From NCBI RefSeq assembly GCF_003385215.1, contig NZ_PQHW01000014.1, positions 24,554 through 88,553 of the forward strand: a DNA stretch of 64,000 bases. The letters run 5' to 3'. This DNA is from Amycolatopsis thermalba (GTDB taxonomy: Bacteria; Actinomycetota; Actinomycetes; Mycobacteriales; Pseudonocardiaceae). Position numbers and translations under genes: made by a program. Each line of letters opens with the position of its first letter. Positions within the stretch are counted from its first letter, which is position 1. Below are positions 61,403 through 64,000 of this stretch, piece by piece. Below the pieces are notes generated by a model. That model was not told where the DNA came from and made no database searches. It worked only from the letters and a program-made list of their open reading frames with translations.

Positions 61403-62785
61403 GTGGTGGAACGACAAGCGGAACGGACGGACGGGCGGGTTGACTGGCTGCCGCTGGCCGGGATCGTGCTCGCGGTGTTCATGCTCATGCTGGACGCGAC
61501 CGTGGTGACGGTCGCCCTCCCGGCGATGGGCCGGGACCTGGACGGCGGGCTCGGTGACCTGCAATGGGTGGTGAACGCGTACACGATCGCCATGGCCGCC
61601 GTGCAGCTCACCGCGGGAGCGCTCGCGGACCGCTACGGGCGGCGCAGGCTGTTCCTGCTCTCGGTGACCGCTTTCGCCGTGGCGTCACTGGCCTGCGGAC
61701 TCGCGCCCACGGTCGGGGTCCTCGTCGCCGCGCGCGTCACGCAGGGACTGGCCGGCGCGGTCATCTTCGCGACCACGCTCGCCCTGATCGGGCAGTGCTA
61801 CACGGGCGCGGCACGCGGCACGGCCTTCGCGGTCCGCGGCACGGCCGCCGGCGTCGCCGTCGTGCTCGGTCCCGTTGCCGGGGGCCTGCTGACCGAAGGG
61901 CTGGGCTGGCGGTGGATCTTCTTCCTCAACCTGCCGGTCGCGCTCGCCGCCGTGGTCATCGGCTGGATCCGCTTGCCGAGCGTGGAAGAACTCGCCCGGG
62001 GACGCCGGATCGACGTCCGCGGACCCGTGCTGTGGGCCGTCTCGCTGGTCTCGCTGGTCTACGCCCTGCTGCACGCCGGTGAACGGGGCTGGGCCGACCC
62101 GGAGGTGCTGATCTGCCTCACGGTCGCCGCCGTCAGCCTGGCGGTGTTCCTCGCCGTCGAGCACCGGCATGCCCACCCGATGCTCGACCTGAGCCTGTTC
62201 GGCAGCCGCCGGTTCGTGGGCACCCAGATCGGGTCCTTCGCGGTCCAGGGCAGCGTGTTCGCCCTGTTCGTCTACTTCTCCGTCTACTTCACGGATCAGC
62301 TGGGCTACAGCGTCGTCGAGACGGGCCTGGCGTTCCTGCCCGTCGTGGCCCCGATCATGGTCGCCGGAGCGGTCGTCGGGGCGGTTCTGGAGCGCATCCC
62401 GCCGTGGCTCGGCGTCGGCGGCGCACTCGGGCTCATCGGCCTCGGTTTGCTGCTCATGCTGGGGATCACACGGGACACCGGGTCGGCACACCTGGTCGCC
62501 GGCATGATCGTCGCCGGGTTCGGTTGCGGCGTCGCACTTCCCGCGCTCGGCTCGCTGGCGGTCGACGTGCCGCCGAGGCGGATCGGCGTCGCCGCCGGTG
62601 TCAACAACACCGCGCTCCAGCTCGGGTTCGCCCTCGGGGTCGCGGTGTACGGCGCGGTGCTGGGTGCCTTCCCGGCCACCGCCTTCGCCGACGGTCTCGA
62701 CCACCTCATCACCCTCGGCGCCGCCGGCGCGCTGGCCGGAGCCGCCAGCACCGCGGCCCTGCTCCGGCGGCCGCGCGCGGCATGA
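61403..62785 (+). CDS. MFS drug exporter, DHA2 (QacA/EmrB-like) type
   Basis: A proton-driven multidrug exporter of 460 residues, consistent with 14 transmembrane helices. The DHA2 motif LMLDATVVTVALPAMGRDL, motif A GALADRYGRRRLFLLS and antiporter motif C region GVAVVLGPVAGGLLTEGLGW with WRWIFFLNLPVALA are clear. GTG 61403 or 61406 follows AGGGAGG. Expression is predicted to be induced through the divergent TetR-like repressor. It is not a 12-helix TetA. Confidence 0.9.
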   Translation: MVERQAERTDGRVDWLPLAGIVLAVFMLMLDATVVTVALPAMGRDLDGGLGDLQWVVNAYTIAMAAVQLTAGALADRYGRRRLFLLSVTAFAVASLACGLAPTVGVLVAARVTQGLAGAVIFATTLALIGQCYTGAARGTAFAVRGTAAGVAVVLGPVAGGLLTEGLGWRWIFFLNLPVALAAVVIGWIRLPSVEELARGRRIDVRGPVLWAVSLVSLVYALLHAGERGWADPEVLICLTVAAVSLAVFLAVEHRHAHPMLDLSLFGSRRFVGTQIGSFAVQGSVFALFVYFSVYFTDQLGYSVVETGLAFLPVVAPIMVAGAVVGAVLERIPPWLGVGGALGLIGLGLLLMLGITRDTGSAHLVAGMIVAGFGCGVALPALGSLAVDVPPRRIGVAAGVNNTALQLGFALGVAVYGAVLGAFPATAFADGLDHLITLGAAGALAGAASTAALLRRPRAA

Positions 62786-62839
62786 GAGCGGCAGTGCGGC
62801 GCCGCGGGTGTGCACGGCGCCGCATCGACACGTCCGGCG

Positions 62840-63031
62840 TCAGGTCTTGGAAAACTCCGCGCTCACGGCGTTCGGGCCGTCGTACTCGCGGTCCGGCAAC
62901 TGCCGCAGGTGGTCCAGCACGTCGTCCGGCGCGCCCTGGCTCTGCGCGTGGTCGACCAGCGCGTCGCGCGTGCACGGGTAGTCCACGCCCGACAGGAACT
63001 TCTGCATCTGAATCGGATTCGGGGCCGACAC
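62840..63031 (-). CDS. DUF2795-type small protein
   Basis: A 63-residue protein, MSAPNPIQMQKFLSGVDYPC, TRDALVDHAQSQGAPDDVLD and HLRQLPDREYDGPNAVSAEF. This matches the pattern of small actinobacterial DUF2795 proteins (VDYPxxxxxLVxHA...LRxLPDxxY). GTG 63031, behind GGAAGGAG, is preferred to the longer open frame. Function unknown; convergent with the MFS gene. Confidence 0.82.
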   Translation of the reverse strand: MSAPNPIQMQKFLSGVDYPCTRDALVDHAQSQGAPDDVLDHLRQLPDREYDGPNAVSAEFSKT

Positions 63032-63135
63032 GGTCGAACTCCTTCCTCTGGTGGTTCGTTCGCCCCGGGGGCTACCCACGCGCCGGGCCGTCAGTCGTCC
63101 TGTTTCGCGGATCGACCGGACGGGAAGCCCGTCCC

Positions 63136-63753
63136 ATGCGCGCGACCATCCTGAACTGCACGTTGAAGCCCTCGCCGGAGCCGTCGAACACCGACGCGCT
63201 GGCCGAGGTCGTGGCCGCCGGCCTGCGTGAGCTGGGCACCGACGTCCGGAGCATCCGCCTGGTCGACCACGACATCAAGCCCGGCGTCAGCAGCGACATG
63301 GGCGACGACGACGAGTGGCCCCGCATCCGCGAGGAGATCCTGCGCTCGGAGATCCTCATCATGGCCTCGCCGACCTGGGTCGGGCACCCCTCGTCCCTCG
63401 CGCAGCGCGCGATCGAGCGCATGGACGCGATGCTGTCCGAGACGGGCGAGGACGGTACACCGGTTGCATACAATCGCGTCGCGGGCGTGGTCGTGACCGG
63501 TAACGAGGACGGCGCGCACCACGTCATCAGCGAGATCAACGGCGCGCTCGGCGACATCGGCTTCACCATCCCCGGCCAGGCCTGGGTGTACTGGAACATG
63601 GGTCCCGGACCGGGCCCGAGCTACAGCGACACCGACCACGGCCACCAGTACGTCCACCAGGTGGCCGGCCTGATGGCGAAGAACCTCTACGCGGTGGCCG
63701 TCGCCCTGCGCGAGCGCCCGATCCCGGCGGAGATCTCCCGCGGCGAAGACTGA
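63136..63753 (+). CDS. Flavodoxin-like NAD(P)H-dependent FMN reductase family protein
   Basis: The 205-residue product has the flavodoxin fold of NADPH-dependent FMN reductases: MRATILNCTLKPSPEPSNTD (FMN phosphate loop), IMASPTWVGHPSSLAQRAIE and VAGVVVTGNEDGAHHVISEI. It may reduce flavins or quinones. ATG 63136 is used; the frame is open far upstream but runs through other genes. No partner gene is evident. Confidence 0.85.
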   Translation: MRATILNCTLKPSPEPSNTDALAEVVAAGLRELGTDVRSIRLVDHDIKPGVSSDMGDDDEWPRIREEILRSEILIMASPTWVGHPSSLAQRAIERMDAMLSETGEDGTPVAYNRVAGVVVTGNEDGAHHVISEINGALGDIGFTIPGQAWVYWNMGPGPGPSYSDTDHGHQYVHQVAGLMAKNLYAVAVALRERPIPAEISRGED

Positions 63754-63918
63754 CGGCCGCTCTCCCCACACCGTCCAAACGGGACAAATAGTCCGTGACG
63801 CAGCTCGCGCGTTACGCCGCTCGGGTGAACGCCGTTCGTGACGCCCCCGGAATTGTCGGACCCCCTGATTAACGGCTCTTTGTACTGATGTGTGGGTGGG
63901 TCTGCCCAGGTAGCGGAG

Positions 63919-63993
63919 GGGCACGTCGTTGCTGGGTCTAGGTTTCTGAGCTGTCGAGGAACAGAAACCGGATAGACGGAGAACGACGTGCCC
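63919..63993 (+). other. Long stem-loop covering the start of a truncated ORF
   Basis: GGGCACGTCGTT (63919-63930) pairs perfectly with AACGACGTGCCC (63982-63993). Inside it GGTTTCTG (63941-63948) pairs with CAGAAACC (63962-63969), and GTCTA pairs with TAGAC next to a 3-nt bulge. The 3' arm contains the GTG at 63988 and the RBS-like GGAG lies in the internal loop. Apart from this, 63754-63918 shows no gene. Confidence 0.75.
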
Positions 63994-64000
63994 GCTGCCA
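63988..64000 (+). CDS. Possible CDS start, truncated by window end
   Basis: GTG 63988 is preceded by GGAG at 63978-63981 and opens a frame (MPA...) cut by the window edge after four codons. The start is buried in the stem-loop. The identity cannot be judged from four codons; an insertion-sequence transposase is one possibility, given the setting. Confidence 0.35.

Noticed and set aside
61403..62785. Tetracycline-specific TetA efflux gene
   Set aside because: The protein has the DHA2/QacA-EmrB motif set and a length fitting 14 helices, unlike 12-helix TetA.

Overview
This is a GC-rich actinobacterial chromosome segment. The codon bias is strong (third positions mostly G or C), GTG starts are common, start and stop codons often overlap (ATGA/GTGA), and a complete mce lipid-import locus is present. 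Gene order and protein sequence fit the order Pseudonocardiales, and the RpoB N-terminus resembles Amycolatopsis-type proteins. That placement is inference from recall; no search was run.

Layout. 1-5.9 kb: partial aspartate aminotransferase, tRNA-Trp, then secE-nusG-rplK-rplA. A reverse-strand membrane-protein gene follows, then rplJ-rplL behind an L10-type attenuated leader. 5.9-17.4 kb: an mce locus (ATPase, two YrbE permeases, MceA-F, two Mce-associated proteins), almost all translationally coupled. 17.4-25.9 kb: a 900-bp gene-free region with repeats and promoters, then rpoB-rpoC. 25.9-28.4 kb: a 48-codon ORF, then a reverse-strand trio of YbaB/EspL-like, EspC-like and large WXG-like proteins, which looks like a type VII secretion substrate unit. 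28.9-33.3 kb: rpsL-rpsG-fusA-tuf. 33.6-43.3 kb: the S10/spc ribosomal protein cluster from rpsJ to rplO. 43.3-45.2 kb: a membrane protein, an 18-bp minisatellite and a LysE-family exporter. 45.3-53.2 kb: secY-adk-map, infA-rpmJ-rpsM-(68-aa ORF)-rpsK-rpsD-rpoA-rplQ-truA.

From 53.2 kb the window becomes accessory. A 745-bp gene-free region carries phased DnaA-box-like sites, 60-bp repeats and two long inverted repeats. It is followed by small enzymes (PPOX/F420-type protein, dipeptidase E, a second-type peptide deformylase, an SDR, an epoxide-hydrolase-like protein, a flavodoxin-like reductase), regulators (winged-helix, PaaX-like, two TetR), an IS5-type transposase remnant, and a TetR/MFS efflux pair that shares a double tetO-like operator. 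The window ends in a stem-loop that buries the start codon of a truncated ORF.

The core genes form the transcription and translation machinery: RNA polymerase subunits, ribosomal proteins, EF-G, EF-Tu, IF-1, SecY/SecE, methionine aminopeptidase and adenylate kinase. The strongest leads are a natural Asn at the RpoB position equivalent to E. coli Ser531, a well-biased 68-codon ORF between rpsM and rpsK, a decayed partial duplication of the rplK 3' end, truA without a standard start codon for its conserved N-terminus, and the DnaA-box and inverted-repeat region at 53.2-53.9 kb.
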